A stretch of DNA of 64,000 nucleotides from NCBI GenBank assembly GCA_963796225.1, contig CAWCLK010000008.1, positions 259,929 to 323,928 of the forward strand, given 5' to 3'. The stretch is from CAWCLK01 sp963796225. GTDB taxonomy: Bacteria > Actinomycetota > Nitriliruptoria > Nitriliruptorales > Nitriliruptoraceae. Both the position numbers and the translations under genes were made by a program. Positions 29,423-38,675 of this stretch are shown piece by piece; the stretch's first letter is position 1, and each line of letters opens with the position of its first letter. Under the pieces are notes generated by a model. The model ran no database searches. It was not told the origin of the DNA and worked only from the letters and a program-made list of their open reading frames with translations.

Positions 29423-30016
29423 TCAGCGCAACCCGAGCTTGCGGCTGCAGACGGGCCATGCGCCCCAGCCCTGGGCGGCGAGGACCCGCTCGCCCACGGC
29501 GATCTGCTGCGCGCGGCTGGCCTCGTAGGCCGCCCCGGGCATGCCCGGGTCCTTGTAGGCGTCCCAGGTGTCGGGGTGGAACTGCAGGCCACCCTCGAAC
29601 ATGCCTGCGGTGGCGGACCAGTTGGCCGAGCCCTCGACGAAGCCGCCGTCACCGGTCCACGAGCCGGACTCGCAGTCGGCGACGCGGTCCCAGACCGAAC
29701 GCTGGGGTTCGGGCTCCGGGGCCGGCTCGGGCGGGGCGGCCTCGGCCGCGACGTTCTCGGGTTCGGGTGCCGGCTCGACCTCGTCGGCCGAGGCCGCGAT
29801 CAGCAGCCGGTCACTGAGCGGCGAGGAGGTCACGACGGAATTGGTGACGACCTCGACCACGGGGCGGGACGCCGGGTCGGCGGCGCGCACCGCGGCGGTG
29901 TCGTTGGACGAGGTCGCGGCGGCGCCGGCTGCGGCGGTGGCGGCCAGGCCGAGGACGGTGAGGGCGGCGGCCGAACGCAATCGGCGCACGCCAGTGGACG
30001 GGGTGGTGGTCGACAT
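29423..30016 (-). CDS. Resuscitation-promoting factor-like secreted muralytic protein
   Basis: A 197-residue exported protein with a signal peptide (RRLRSAAALTVLGLAATAAAGAAA), a Pro/Glu-rich linker (EPAPEPEPQRS) and a C-terminal transglycosylase-like Rpf domain. The domain shows SVWDRVADCESGSW with the catalytic Glu, GGLQFHPDTWDAY, RAQQIAVGERVLAAQGWGAWPVCS with the paired Cys, and ends KLGLR. Rpf enzymes cleave peptidoglycan and wake dormant cells. The ATG at 30016 is preferred to a GTG at 30043. No LysM or G5 domain is present, so this is the short form. The 227-bp leader contains no riboswitch I can recognise. Confidence 0.9.
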   Translation of the reverse strand: MSTTTPSTGVRRLRSAAALTVLGLAATAAAGAAATSSNDTAAVRAADPASRPVVEVVTNSVVTSSPLSDRLLIAASADEVEPAPEPENVAAEAAPPEPAPEPEPQRSVWDRVADCESGSWTGDGGFVEGSANWSATAGMFEGGLQFHPDTWDAYKDPGMPGAAYEASRAQQIAVGERVLAAQGWGAWPVCSRKLGLR

Positions 30017-30243
30017 GAGCGGGAGGTCGCTTGGTCGGGGCACGGGGAGACGAGCAACCGCATCGCGGGGAGACGTACGGGGACGGGGCGACGGGCTGCT
30101 AACTACTGCAAGCAGTGTTGCCGTTCACGCCGCGAGGTTCCACCCCGCCACCACGGACGGATGGTCGGGGCGGTGGTGACCGCACTGGTCAGTCGGCCAC
30201 GGGTCGGCGGGGAATACCGGCGAATCCGGTCGATTCCGGCCGC

Positions 30244-30486
30244 TCAGCGGCTGATGGGCGCGGCCTCCCGCGACTCGCGGAACCCCTCGGCCGCAGCGGA
30301 CGCATACGAGCGTCCCGCGCGCATGGTCGCCTCGACCACGCCGACCGCTTGCTGGCGTCCCTGTGCGAGCGCCCAGTGGCGCGCCTCGACCCGCCGGGCC
30401 TCGCCGTGGTCGGGGTCGGCCAGGTAGGTCACGCCGGCCCCGACGGCGGCGCCGGCGCCGAGGGCCAGAAGGGTCCGGATTCGCAC
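30244..30486 (-). CDS. Small membrane-anchored protein (YtxH-like)
   Basis: An 80-residue protein: one N-terminal membrane helix with small residues (LLALGAGAAVGAGVTYL) followed by DPDHGEARRVEARHW and a helical tail rich in Ala and Arg. The pattern helix + DP-x-x-G-x-RR resembles small YtxH-type envelope proteins of actinobacteria. GAGGAGG at the ideal distance sets the GTG at 30486, and a TACCGT -10 lies upstream. Function unknown. Confidence 0.75.
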   Translation of the reverse strand: MRIRTLLALGAGAAVGAGVTYLADPDHGEARRVEARHWALAQGRQQAVGVVEATMRAGRSYASAAAEGFRESREAAPISR

Positions 30487-30521
30487 GTCGACCTCCTCGG
30501 GGCCGTCAGCCAGGGCCTGGC

Positions 30522-30527
30522 ACGGTA
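30522..30527 (-). promoter_or_regulatory. -10 element TACCGT for the small YtxH-like gene
   Basis: TACCGT on the minus strand, 35 nt before the GTG at 30486, with GAGGAGG between. Confidence 0.4.
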
Positions 30528-30602
30528 GCGACCGTCCCGCGGGCGCTCGAACGCTCGACCACCGGCGCCCCGAGTGGACCGGACGTGCGCGGTCCTCGCG
30601 TC

Positions 30603-30608
30603 TACCGT
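30603..30608 (+). promoter_or_regulatory. -10 element TACCGT for the EamA transporter gene
   Basis: TACCGT ends exactly 7 nt before the ATG at 30616 and no Shine-Dalgarno is present, the arrangement expected for a leaderless mRNA. Confidence 0.45.
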
Positions 30609-30615
30609 GGCGCGG

Positions 30616-31627
30616 ATGGACGGCACATCGCGCCCCGGGACGGTCGATCCCGGCCCCGACCCCGGCACCGCGGCCACCACGGCGGGTACCGGCCTGCCCG
30701 CGCGCCGCCGGCTGGTCGAGACGGCCGAGGGCCGTTCCGACGACGCCTACGGCCCCCGCGAGTGGGGGCTGCTGGCCTTCACGGCGAGCGTGTGGGGATC
30801 GTCGTTCCTGTGGATGGACATCGGCCTGGACGCGTTCGCGCCGGGTGTGATCACCATGGCCCGGATCGGACTCGGGGCGCTGGCCCTGTCCCTGTTCCCC
30901 CGAGCACGCCGTCCGCTGCCCCGCGACGACTGGCCACGGGTCGCGCTGCTGGGCCTGGTGTGGATGGGCATCCCCCTGACGCTGTTCCCGATCGCGCAGC
31001 AGTGGGTCGACTCCGCCCTGACCGGCATGCTCAACGCCGGGGTCCCCCTCACGAGCGCGGTGTGGGCGACCGTGCTGCTGCGCCGCCTTCCGGGGCGCAT
31101 CCAGCTGGTGGGGATCGTGATCGGCTTCGCCGGCATCGTCACGATCTCGCTCCCCGAGCTCGGTGAGGCACGGCAGCACCGCGCTGGGGACCGCCCTGGT
31201 CCTGACCGCCATCGTGCTGTACGGGCTGGCGACCAACCTCACCGTCCCCCTGCAGCAGCGCCACGGGTCGTTGCCGGTCATCCTGCGGATGCAGCTGGTG
31301 GCCCTCGTGGTGGTCACGCCGCTGGGGCTGCTCGGGCTGGGGCGCTCGACCTTCGCCTGGGGCCCGGCCCTGTCGATGCTGCCCCTGGGCATGCTCGGCA
31401 CCGGGCTGGCGTTCGTGGCCATGGCCACGCTGGTCGGCCGCGTCGGCAGCGCTCGCGGCTCGATCAGCATCTACTTCACGCCGATCGTCGCGATCGTCCT
31501 GGGCGTCGGGTTCCGGGGCGACCACGTCTCCCCGACTGCCATCGTGGGCACCGGACTGGTCCTGCTCGGGGCGTGGCTGACCTCGCGGCGTGAGGTGCGG
31601 CGGGGCGGCACCACCCCGCCCCGCTGA
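30616..31627 (+). CDS. EamA/DMT-family transporter, apparent frameshift
   Basis: About 336 residues after joining. Ten hydrophobic helices arranged as two five-helix EamA repeats; repeat 1 starts EWGLLAFTASVWGSSFLWM and repeat 2 GTALVLTAIVLYGLATNL. The frame changes at about 31173 between the repeats (GAGGCACGGCAGC, one base too many), joining ELGE to GSTALGTALVL. The last helix pair ends GTGLVLLGAWLTSRREVR. Such proteins export metabolites or amino acids; the substrate is unknown. The 5' end has a cytosolic stretch of about 45 residues, longer than usual. Confidence 0.86.
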
Positions 31628-31642
31628 CCGCGGCCCGCCGGA

Positions 31643-31927
31643 TCAGAAGCCGGCGATGCGCTCGTTCTTGTGCGCGAGCAGATCGCCACGGTCGGGGCGG
31701 TGGTCGATCTTGACGACGACCGACACGCGGGGCGCCACGGCGGCGACGTGGTCGACGCACCGGTGGATCACGTCCATGACGGCGTCCCACTCCCCCTCGA
31801 CGTTGGTGAACATGGCGTTGGTCTCGCACGGCAGGCCGGAGTCCCGGACGATGCGGACGCACTCGCCGACGAGGTCACCGACCGAGTCACCGGCACCGAG
31901 CGGGGTGATGGAGAAGGCGGCGATCAC
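31643..31927 (-). CDS. MTH1187-family (thiamine-binding-like) protein
   Basis: A 94-residue ferredoxin-like-fold protein of the DUF77/MTH1187/YkoF group. Family features: VIAAFSITPLGAGDSVGDLV at the start, ETNAMFTNVEGEWDAVMDVI in the middle and RVSVVVKIDHRPDRG near the end. Members bind thiamine or related small molecules and form tetramers. AGGAG precedes the GTG at 31927. It lies between the EamA gene (convergent) and the ABC exporter genes. Confidence 0.9.
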   Translation of the reverse strand: MIAAFSITPLGAGDSVGDLVGECVRIVRDSGLPCETNAMFTNVEGEWDAVMDVIHRCVDHVAAVAPRVSVVVKIDHRPDRGDLLAHKNERIAGF

Positions 31928-31985
31928 GACGGAGCTCCTGGTCGGGTGGCTCCAGTGAAGCCGAGCCACCCGACCACGCGCAGGA

Positions 31986-34538
31986 TCACTCGGTCGTGAC
32001 CGCCTCGAGGACGTCCAGGCGGGCGGCACGACGGGCCGGGAACACCGCGGCGAGCACGCCGGCCAGGCCGGCGACGACCATGTACGTGACGAGGCGACCG
32101 GCGGGGAACTCGAGGACCTGCAGTCCCTGGTCCGCCGACGCGCGGACCAGCGCCCACCCGAACACCGATCCGACCACGACCCCCAGTCCGGCGCCGAAGA
32201 CGGCCACGATCACCGACTCCCAACGCACCATCGACCGGACCTGCCGTCGGGTCATCCCCACCGCGCGGAGCAGCCCGATCTCGCGGGTGCGTTCGAACAC
32301 CGACAGCGCCAGCGTGTTCACGATGCCGATGAGCGCGATCACCAGTGCCAGGCCGAGCAGGCCGACGATGACGTTGAGCAGCTGGTCCACCTGGCTGCGC
32401 AGGCTCTCGGCGAGCTCGGCCTGGTCCTGGACCTGCACGCCCGGGAAGTCCTCCAGCGCCGTGTCGATGGCGGTCCGGGCGGTGGCGGCATCGGTCCCGT
32501 CCGCCGCGTCGGCCAGGACGAGGAGGGTGGTCCCGTCGCCGATGAGCTCGTCGAAGGTGGCCTCGCTGGTGACCCAGGTGGACCCGGTCACGTCGGTGTT
32601 GGCGAACGTGCCCACCACGTCGAGCGTCTGCTGGGAGCTGACGAACTGGGCCTCGACCGTGTCCCCGACCGCGATGCCGCGATCGGTGGCGACGTCCTCG
32701 GGCAGGAGCACACCACCGTCCTGCAGGGCAGCGAGCGCCCCGTCCGACGGCGCCAGGGACAGCAGCTGCTCGACGATGGTGGGATCGATGGCCGTCATCG
32801 AGCTCGAGGTCCCGTCGCTCTGGAGCGGGGCGGTTCGGATCGCCATGACCGCCCCGGTCTCGTCGAGGTCGTCGAGCGCCGGGGCGACGCCGGACGGCAC
32901 GCTCGATCCCCCGAAGCCCTGCGGGGTGATGGTGTAGTCCGACCCCAGCTGCGCGGCGAACAGCTCGTTCACCGACGCCGTCGCCGAGGCGGCGAAGATC
33001 GACACGAAGCTGACCAGCGCCACACCGATCATCAGCGCGGAGGCCGTCGAGGCGGTGCGCTTGGGGTTGCCCGCCGCGTTGTTGCGGCCGAGCCGGCCCG
33101 CGATCCCGAGCCGGGCGGGCAGCGCCCCCACGACGGCGGCGACCGGTGCGGCCAGGTAGGGGGCGAGGAGCGCGACGCCGATGAAGGTCGCGGCGACTCC
33201 GGCACCCACGATGGCGGCCGGCTGGGGCACGTCGAGCGCGAGCCCGGCCGCGATCGCGACCGCTCCGAGGGCGGCGAGCACCGCACCGGTGATGGTGCGC
33301 CGGGTGCCCACACGGGCATCGTCGGCGCCTGCGCCCTCGCGCAGCGCCTCCATCGGCGAGATGCGGGAGGCACGACGGGCCGGCGCGACCGAGGCGAGGG
33401 CGGTGACGACCAGGCCGAGGACCAACGAGACCACGATGGTGCGTGGCTCCACGATCAGCCCGCCGTCCGGGAACCCGAGGCCCACGGCGTTGAAGATCGT
33501 GCGCATGAGCTGGCTCAGGCCGATGCCGGCCACCAGCCCGAGCACGCCGGCCACCAGCCCGACCGCCAGCGCCTCGACGATCACGGCCAGCTGCACCTGG
33601 CGCCGTGACGCCCCGACGGCCCGCAGCAGGGCGAACTCGCGCGTGCGCTGGGCCACGATGATCGAGAAGGTGTTCACGATCAGGAACAGACCCACGAACA
33701 GGGCGATGCCGGCGAAGGCCTGCAACCCGATGGTGAGGAACGACAGCCCCTGGGTGATCTCGGCCTGGTCCTCGGCCTGCTGGTCCTCCGCGGTGACCAC
33801 CTCGGCCGACGTCGAGCCGAGAGCCTGGTCGATGCGGTCCCGCAGCGTGGCCGCGTCCACGCCCGGTTCGGCGCTGACGGAGATGGAGGTGACCTCGCCC
33901 TCGCGGTCCAGCACCTGTTGGGCCGTGGCCAGGTCGAACGTGACGATGGTGGCGCCGAGCAGGTTGTCCGCGGCCCCGAAGCCGGTGATGCCCACCAGCT
34001 GGAAGTCCCGGATGCCGTCGGAGAGCGCGACGGGGACGGTGTCACCGACCGCGTAGCCGGTCGACTCGGCGGTGCCCGCGTCCATGGTGATCTCGTCCGG
34101 ACTGCGCGCTTCGCGCCCCTGCTGCAGCGTCAGGGGCCCTTCCTCGGCGGGGCCGGCCCAGGAGAACGCGAGCGTGGGCGGCCCCATCCCGCCGACGGGC
34201 TCGCCGTCCCGGCTGATCACCTGCGCGGAGCCCTCGACGCCCCCGACAGCCTGGGCCACGCCGTCCACGGCCGCGACGTCGGCGACCAGGTCCTCGGGCA
34301 GGGCCGGCCCCCCGCCCGCCTGGGCGGTGGTGACGTTCTGCTCGAGCACCTGCTGGGGGTTGACGTAGACGTCCACCCCGGCGTTGGCCTCGGCGAGCAG
34401 GTTGCCGAAGGCCGCGTCGATGGAGTCGGTCAGCACGAAGCTGCCCGACACGAAGGCGACGCCGAGGACGATGGCCAGGGCGGTGAGCGCCAGCCGGATC
34501 TTGTTGCCCAGCACGGAGGCGAGCGCGACGCGGAACAT
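31986..34538 (-). CDS. ABC transporter permease, FtsX/MacB-like
   Basis: An 850-residue membrane protein with two FtsX-like halves. An N-terminal helix (RLALTALAIVLGVAFVSGSFVL) is followed by a large extracytoplasmic domain, three helices with QRTREFALLRAVGASRRQV, a linker, another helix (LMIGVALVSFVSIFAASATA), a second external domain and the last three helices with ERTREIGLLRAVGMTRRQV. The coupling motifs E-R/Q-T-R-E-x-LLRAVG appear twice as expected. It works with the ATPase encoded just upstream, probably in export of a lipid, peptide or drug. The reading frame stays open far beyond the ATG at 34538, but family similarity starts there. Confidence 0.93.
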   Translation of the reverse strand: MFRVALASVLGNKIRLALTALAIVLGVAFVSGSFVLTDSIDAAFGNLLAEANAGVDVYVNPQQVLEQNVTTAQAGGGPALPEDLVADVAAVDGVAQAVGGVEGSAQVISRDGEPVGGMGPPTLAFSWAGPAEEGPLTLQQGREARSPDEITMDAGTAESTGYAVGDTVPVALSDGIRDFQLVGITGFGAADNLLGATIVTFDLATAQQVLDREGEVTSISVSAEPGVDAATLRDRIDQALGSTSAEVVTAEDQQAEDQAEITQGLSFLTIGLQAFAGIALFVGLFLIVNTFSIIVAQRTREFALLRAVGASRRQVQLAVIVEALAVGLVAGVLGLVAGIGLSQLMRTIFNAVGLGFPDGGLIVEPRTIVVSLVLGLVVTALASVAPARRASRISPMEALREGAGADDARVGTRRTITGAVLAALGAVAIAAGLALDVPQPAAIVGAGVAATFIGVALLAPYLAAPVAAVVGALPARLGIAGRLGRNNAAGNPKRTASTASALMIGVALVSFVSIFAASATASVNELFAAQLGSDYTITPQGFGGSSVPSGVAPALDDLDETGAVMAIRTAPLQSDGTSSSMTAIDPTIVEQLLSLAPSDGALAALQDGGVLLPEDVATDRGIAVGDTVEAQFVSSQQTLDVVGTFANTDVTGSTWVTSEATFDELIGDGTTLLVLADAADGTDAATARTAIDTALEDFPGVQVQDQAELAESLRSQVDQLLNVIVGLLGLALVIALIGIVNTLALSVFERTREIGLLRAVGMTRRQVRSMVRWESVIVAVFGAGLGVVVGSVFGWALVRASADQGLQVLEFPAGRLVTYMVVAGLAGVLAAVFPARRAARLDVLEAVTTE

Positions 34539-34564
34539 GGGAGGACCTCGAGGGGTGCGGGCCG

Positions 34565-35338
34565 TCAGGCCGTGGGCGCGCCGGCGTGGCCGTGCTCGAG
34601 GCGCTTCATGCGCTCGAGGACGGCGTCCGGATCGGGGGCGCGCAGCTCGTCCACGATCTGGCCGTCGGCCAGGAACAGGATCCGTTCCGCGTAGGAGGCC
34701 GCCGTCGGCTCGTGGGTCACCATGACGATGGTCTGGCCGAAGTCGGTGGCCGCCGTGCGCAGGAACGCGAGCAGCTCCGCCGAGGAGTTGGAGTCGAGCG
34801 CCCCCGTCGGCTCGTCGGCGAACACCACGGCGGGGCGGGTCACGAGCGCCCGGGCCGCCGCCACACGCTGCTGCTGACCGCCCGACAGCTGCGCGGGGCG
34901 GTGGTCCAGCCGGTCGGCCAGCCCGAGCACGTCGACGATCTGGTCGAACCACGCCCGGTCCACACTCCCGCCGGCCAGGTCGACGGGCAGGGTGATGTTC
35001 GCCCGCGCGTCCAGGGTCGGCACCAGGTTGTAGGACTGGAAGACGAACCCGACCTGCTCGCGACGCAGCAGGGTCAGCTGCTTGTCGTTGAGGCCCCCGA
35101 GCTCGGTCCCCGCGATGGTGACCGTGCCTGCTGTGAGACGGTCGAGCCCCGCCATGCAGTGCAGCAGGGTGGACTTGCCCGAGCCCGACGGGCCCATGAT
35201 GGCGGTGAACTCGCCCGCGGGGATGTCGACGTCGATGTGGTCCACGGCCCGGACCTGGGTGGCCCCGGAGCCGTAGACCTTGACGGCATCGCGTACCTGG
35301 ACGGTCGAGCCGTGGGGGGCGGTGGTGGTCGAGCTCAT
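34565..35338 (-). CDS. ABC transporter ATP-binding protein (LolD/MacB type)
   Basis: A 257-residue ATPase with Walker A MGPSGSGKST, Q-loop VFQSYNLVP, signature LSGGQQQRVAAARAL, Walker B VVFADEPTGALDS and the H-loop VTHEPTAAS. The DEPTGALD form with LLHCMAGLDRLTAGTV is typical of ATPases that pair with FtsX-like permeases. It lies 26 bp upstream of the permease gene in the same operon. The ATG at 35338 begins MSSTTTAPHGSTVQVRDAV. Confidence 0.95.
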   Translation of the reverse strand: MSSTTTAPHGSTVQVRDAVKVYGSGATQVRAVDHIDVDIPAGEFTAIMGPSGSGKSTLLHCMAGLDRLTAGTVTIAGTELGGLNDKQLTLLRREQVGFVFQSYNLVPTLDARANITLPVDLAGGSVDRAWFDQIVDVLGLADRLDHRPAQLSGGQQQRVAAARALVTRPAVVFADEPTGALDSNSSAELLAFLRTAATDFGQTIVMVTHEPTAASYAERILFLADGQIVDELRAPDPDAVLERMKRLEHGHAGAPTA

Positions 35339-35509
35339 GAGGGGAGGTCCTTGAACGGGGCGACCGCGCATCCTCGTCGGCGCGGCACGTCGTGTCGACT
35401 CCAGCATGACACCGCTGTGGCAGGCGCACACCCGGGGGATGTCCCTCGTCCCACCCCGAGACGACCCCGGTGGCGTCCCGGGCTCGGGTGGGCCCCGAAC
35501 ACCCGGGTA

Positions 35510-35515
35510 GCCTCC
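35510..35515 (+). promoter_or_regulatory. -10 element TAGCCT for the qcr operon
   Basis: TAGCCT 25 nt before the GTG of qcrC. It lies in the 202-bp divergent gap shared with the ABC exporter, in which I see no other clear element. Confidence 0.4.
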
Positions 35516-35540
35516 CCCCGGTCGTCGATCAGGCCTCGCC

Positions 35541-36356
35541 GTGCCCCCACGCTCCCGTCTCCTGCTTCGCCGATCCGGAATCGTGCTCCTGCTCGTGGTG
35601 CTCGCCGGATCGATCAACCTCGCCGTCGCCCTCGCCCAGGACAGCGACGAGCCAGCGCTCGACCCGCAGCTCGTGCAGCGGGGCGACGAGCTGTTCCAGA
35701 CCAACTGCGCGATGTGCCACGGCTCCAACGGCACCGGGCTCGACCAGAAGGGGCCCGCCGGCGGGCCGGCACTGGTGGGCGTCGGTCCCGCGTCGGTGGA
35801 CTTCATGATCCGCACCGGGCGGATGCCGATGGAGACGCAGGACGACCGCCTGCGTCGCGGTCCCCAGCAGTTCACGGACACCGAACGGGCGGCGCTGGTG
35901 GCCTACGTCTCCAGCCTGGCACCCGGCGAGGGACCCGAGATCCCGAACGTGCAGGGCTGGGAGTCCGCCGACCTTTCCCGCGGGTTCGAGGCCTTCACGA
36001 CCAACTGCGCCGCCTGTCACGGTCCGACCGCAGCCGGCATCGCGGTCGGGCAGAAGGACGTGTCGTCGAACCTCGACGTGGCCACGCCCCTCGAGATCGC
36101 CGAGGCGATCCGTTCGGGACCGGGGGTCATGCCCGTCTTCGGCGACGACGTCGTCGACGAGGAGGACCTGAAGGCCGTGACGGCCTGGGTCATCGACCTG
36201 CGCGACCGCGAGACGCCCGGGGGGATCTCCGTGGGGCGCTCCGGACCGGTCAGCGAGGGCTTCATCGCCTGGCTGGTCGGCCTGGGGCTGCTGGGCATCG
36301 TGATGTACCTGCTCGGCGAGAAGGCCGGCGACACCGAGGCGACCGACCATGAGTGA
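35541..36356 (+). CDS. qcrC: Cytochrome bc1 complex diheme cytochrome c subunit
   Basis: A 271-residue subunit of the actinobacterial menaquinol:cytochrome c oxidoreductase. An N-terminal membrane anchor (RSGIVLLLVVLAGSINLAVALA) is followed by two exported cytochrome c domains with heme motifs CAMCH (about residue 54) and CAACH (about residue 157), methionine ligand candidates in RMPMETQ and GVMPVFGDD, and a C-terminal helix (FIAWLVGLGLLGIVMYLLG). The two-heme design lets the complex pass electrons straight to an aa3 oxidase. It overlaps qcrA by 8 bp. No ctaE lies upstream, unlike in many actinobacteria. Confidence 0.95.
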   Translation: MPPRSRLLLRRSGIVLLLVVLAGSINLAVALAQDSDEPALDPQLVQRGDELFQTNCAMCHGSNGTGLDQKGPAGGPALVGVGPASVDFMIRTGRMPMETQDDRLRRGPQQFTDTERAALVAYVSSLAPGEGPEIPNVQGWESADLSRGFEAFTTNCAACHGPTAAGIAVGQKDVSSNLDVATPLEIAEAIRSGPGVMPVFGDDVVDEEDLKAVTAWVIDLRDRETPGGISVGRSGPVSEGFIAWLVGLGLLGIVMYLLGEKAGDTEATDHE

Positions 36357-37296
36357 CTCCCGTACCCCCGAGCAGGACAACCAGTTCGCCCGGCAGCAGG
36401 CCCGGGAGGACCGCGCGACCCGACTGGCCGCGCTGGCCTTCGGCATCGCCATCCTCGCGTCCCTCGGCCTGCTCGCCGTCTACATCGGCGGCGGGGACAC
36501 GCAGTGGGAGGGCGTCCTGCTGTTCGTGACCTTCGCGGCGGTCGGCACGGGCCTCGGCATCTGGATCCGCACCGTCGCCGGACCCGAGACGATCGTCGAG
36601 GAGCGCTACCCGATGCGCTCGGGCGACCAGGATCGGCAGGCCTTCGAGGCCGAGTTCGCCGCCTCGCTGGGCGAGGCCGCCAGCGGCGGTCGACGCCGCT
36701 TCCTGCTGCGGCTGCTCGGTGGCGTCGGCGCCTCGCTGGGCCTCGCCCTGACCGCGCCCCTGCTCTCGTTCGGCCCAGTGTTCTCCCACGACGCCCGCAA
36801 CGAGCTGTTCGTCACCGCCTGGCGCCGCGGGATCCGGCTGGCCACCGTCGACGGCGAGGAGCTGAAGGCCGAGGACATCGTCGTCGACCAGCTCGTCACG
36901 GTGTTCCCGTCCGGCTCGGACAACCCTGCCGACTCCCAGGCCGTCCTGATCGGGACGCGCCCGGGCCTGCTCGACCGCTCCGCGCTGCACGCACCGGAGG
37001 GAACCGTCGACGGCCTGGTCTGCTACTCCAAGATCTGCACCCACGCCGGGTGTCCCGTCGGGCTGTACCGCGCGGCCGTCGGCGAGCTGCTCTGCCCCTG
37101 CCACCAGTCCACCTTCGACGTCAACGAGGGGGCCAAGGTGCTGTCGGGCCCCACCGGTCGGCCGCTGCCCCAGCTGCCGATCGGTGTGGACGACGAGGGC
37201 TACCTGATCGCGCTCGGCGAGTTCACCGAACCCGTGGGCCCGACCTTCTGGAACTACACGCAGGAGCCCCCGGCAGCGCAGGAGGGTGAGGCATGA
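36349..37296 (+). CDS. qcrA: Cytochrome bc1 complex Rieske iron-sulfur subunit
   Basis: A 315-residue subunit with three membrane helices (LAALAFGIAILASLGLLAVYI; VLLFVTFAAVGTGLGIWI; the third behind the twin Arg-rich GGRRRFLLRLLGG) and a C-terminal Rieske domain. The 2Fe-2S ligands are in CTHAGCPVGL and CPCHQSTF, with the disulfide cysteines present. The three-helix N-terminus is the actinobacterial form. It overlaps qcrC and qcrB, so the stoichiometry is set by coupling. Confidence 0.96.
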   Translation: MSDSRTPEQDNQFARQQAREDRATRLAALAFGIAILASLGLLAVYIGGGDTQWEGVLLFVTFAAVGTGLGIWIRTVAGPETIVEERYPMRSGDQDRQAFEAEFAASLGEAASGGRRRFLLRLLGGVGASLGLALTAPLLSFGPVFSHDARNELFVTAWRRGIRLATVDGEELKAEDIVVDQLVTVFPSGSDNPADSQAVLIGTRPGLLDRSALHAPEGTVDGLVCYSKICTHAGCPVGLYRAAVGELLCPCHQSTFDVNEGAKVLSGPTGRPLPQLPIGVDDEGYLIALGEFTEPVGPTFWNYTQEPPAAQEGEA

Positions 37297-38675
37297 GCGC
37301 CGACACCGACGGCCGCACCCGCCAGTCCCCCGTCGACGACCTCGCCCGGTGGATGGACGACCGCCTGCGGCTGGCGCAGGGCTCCCGCACCTACCTGCGC
37401 AAGGCGTTCCCGGCCCACTGGTCCTACCTGGTGGGCGAGGTGGCGCTGTTCTCGCTGGTCGTGCTGCTGTTCACCGGCACCTTCCTGGCCTTCTTCTACA
37501 CGCCCGACACCACCCCGGTGGTCTACAACGGGCCGTACGCCCCGTTGTCCGGCGCCGAGATCTCAGCGGCCTACGACTCGGTCCTGCGCCTGTCCTTCGA
37601 GGTGCGCGCCGGGCTGCTGATGCGCCAGATCCACCACTGGGCGGCGCTGGTGTTCGTGGCCGCGATCGTGGTCCACATGCTCCGCGTGTTCTTCACCGGG
37701 GCGTTCCGTCGCCCGCGCGAGCTCAACTGGGTGATCGGCGTCGCCCTGATGCTGTTGGCATTCGGGGCCGGGTTCACCGGGTACTCGCTGCCCGACGACC
37801 TGCTGTCCGGCACCGGCCTGCGCATCGGCTACTCCGCCCTGCTGTCGATCCCCTTCGTCGGTCCGCTGGCCGGGTTCCTCGGCCTCGGGGGCGAGTTCCC
37901 CGGCGTGGGGATCCTCGGACGACTCCACATCCTCCACGTCATGCTGATCCCCGCCGGCCTGCTCGGGCTCGTCGGGGCGCACCTGGCCATCCTCGTGCGG
38001 CAGAAGCACACGCACAAGCCGAGCCCCCGTGCGACCGAGCACAACGTGGTCGGGGAGCCGCTGTTCCCGAACCAGACCCTGACGTCGCTGTCGCTGTTCG
38101 CCTTCGTCATCGCCGTGCTGGCGCTCATCGGCGGGATCTTCGAGATCAACCCCGTCTGGCTGTACGGGCCCTACGAGCCCTTCCAGGTGTTCGCGCCGTC
38201 CCAGCCCGACTGGTACATGGGCTGGCTCGAGGGGCTGCTGCGCCTGTGGCCGGCGTGGGAGTTCACGATCTTCGGGGTCACCATCCCGGCGGTGTTCCTG
38301 CCGTCGGTGGTCGTCCCGGGAGCGATCTTCACGATCGTGTTCGCGTGGCCGTGGATCGACGCGCGCTTCATCACGAAGGACCGCGAGGAGCACCACATCG
38401 CCCAGCGCCCGCGCGACGTGCCGATGCGCACCGCGATCGGCGTCGGCGGCCTGACCCTGCTGCTGGCGATCTTCGTCGCCGGTTCCAACGACGTCCTCGC
38501 CTCCAGCACCGCGACCGGCCTGCAGCAGATCACCTGGATCCTGCGCGTGGCCGTGTTCGTGCTGCCCGTAGTCGCTGGCCTGGCCGCCCACCGCATCGCC
38601 ACCAGCCTGCAGGCACGCGAGGTCGAGACCTCCGAACCGGCGGCTCCGTCCAGCGGCGGGACCGAGCCCGCATGA
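37293..38675 (+). CDS. qcrB: Cytochrome bc1 complex cytochrome b subunit
   Basis: A 460-residue membrane protein carrying two b hemes and the quinone sites. Helix B has RQIHHWAALVFVAAIVVHM (two His ligands), helix D LHILHVMLIPAGLLGLVGAH (two His ligands), and the Qo loop has PDWYMGW in place of the PEWY of other phyla, as usual in actinobacteria. The N-terminal extension (about 40 residues) is also typical. The stop overlaps the ATG of the next membrane gene. Confidence 0.96.
   Translation: MSADTDGRTRQSPVDDLARWMDDRLRLAQGSRTYLRKAFPAHWSYLVGEVALFSLVVLLFTGTFLAFFYTPDTTPVVYNGPYAPLSGAEISAAYDSVLRLSFEVRAGLLMRQIHHWAALVFVAAIVVHMLRVFFTGAFRRPRELNWVIGVALMLLAFGAGFTGYSLPDDLLSGTGLRIGYSALLSIPFVGPLAGFLGLGGEFPGVGILGRLHILHVMLIPAGLLGLVGAHLAILVRQKHTHKPSPRATEHNVVGEPLFPNQTLTSLSLFAFVIAVLALIGGIFEINPVWLYGPYEPFQVFAPSQPDWYMGWLEGLLRLWPAWEFTIFGVTIPAVFLPSVVVPGAIFTIVFAWPWIDARFITKDREEHHIAQRPRDVPMRTAIGVGGLTLLLAIFVAGSNDVLASSTATGLQQITWILRVAVFVLPVVAGLAAHRIATSLQAREVETSEPAAPSSGGTEPA

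Noticed and set aside
30017..30243. A c-di-AMP (ydaO-type) riboswitch upstream of rpf
   Set aside because: Such riboswitches are known before actinobacterial rpf genes, but the conserved core strings are not found here; a GGGGTGGAACC alone is not enough.
34539..35429. Upstream extension of the ABC permease frame
   Set aside because: Antisense-like, Arg/Pro-rich composition, and it overlaps the genuine ATPase gene in another frame.
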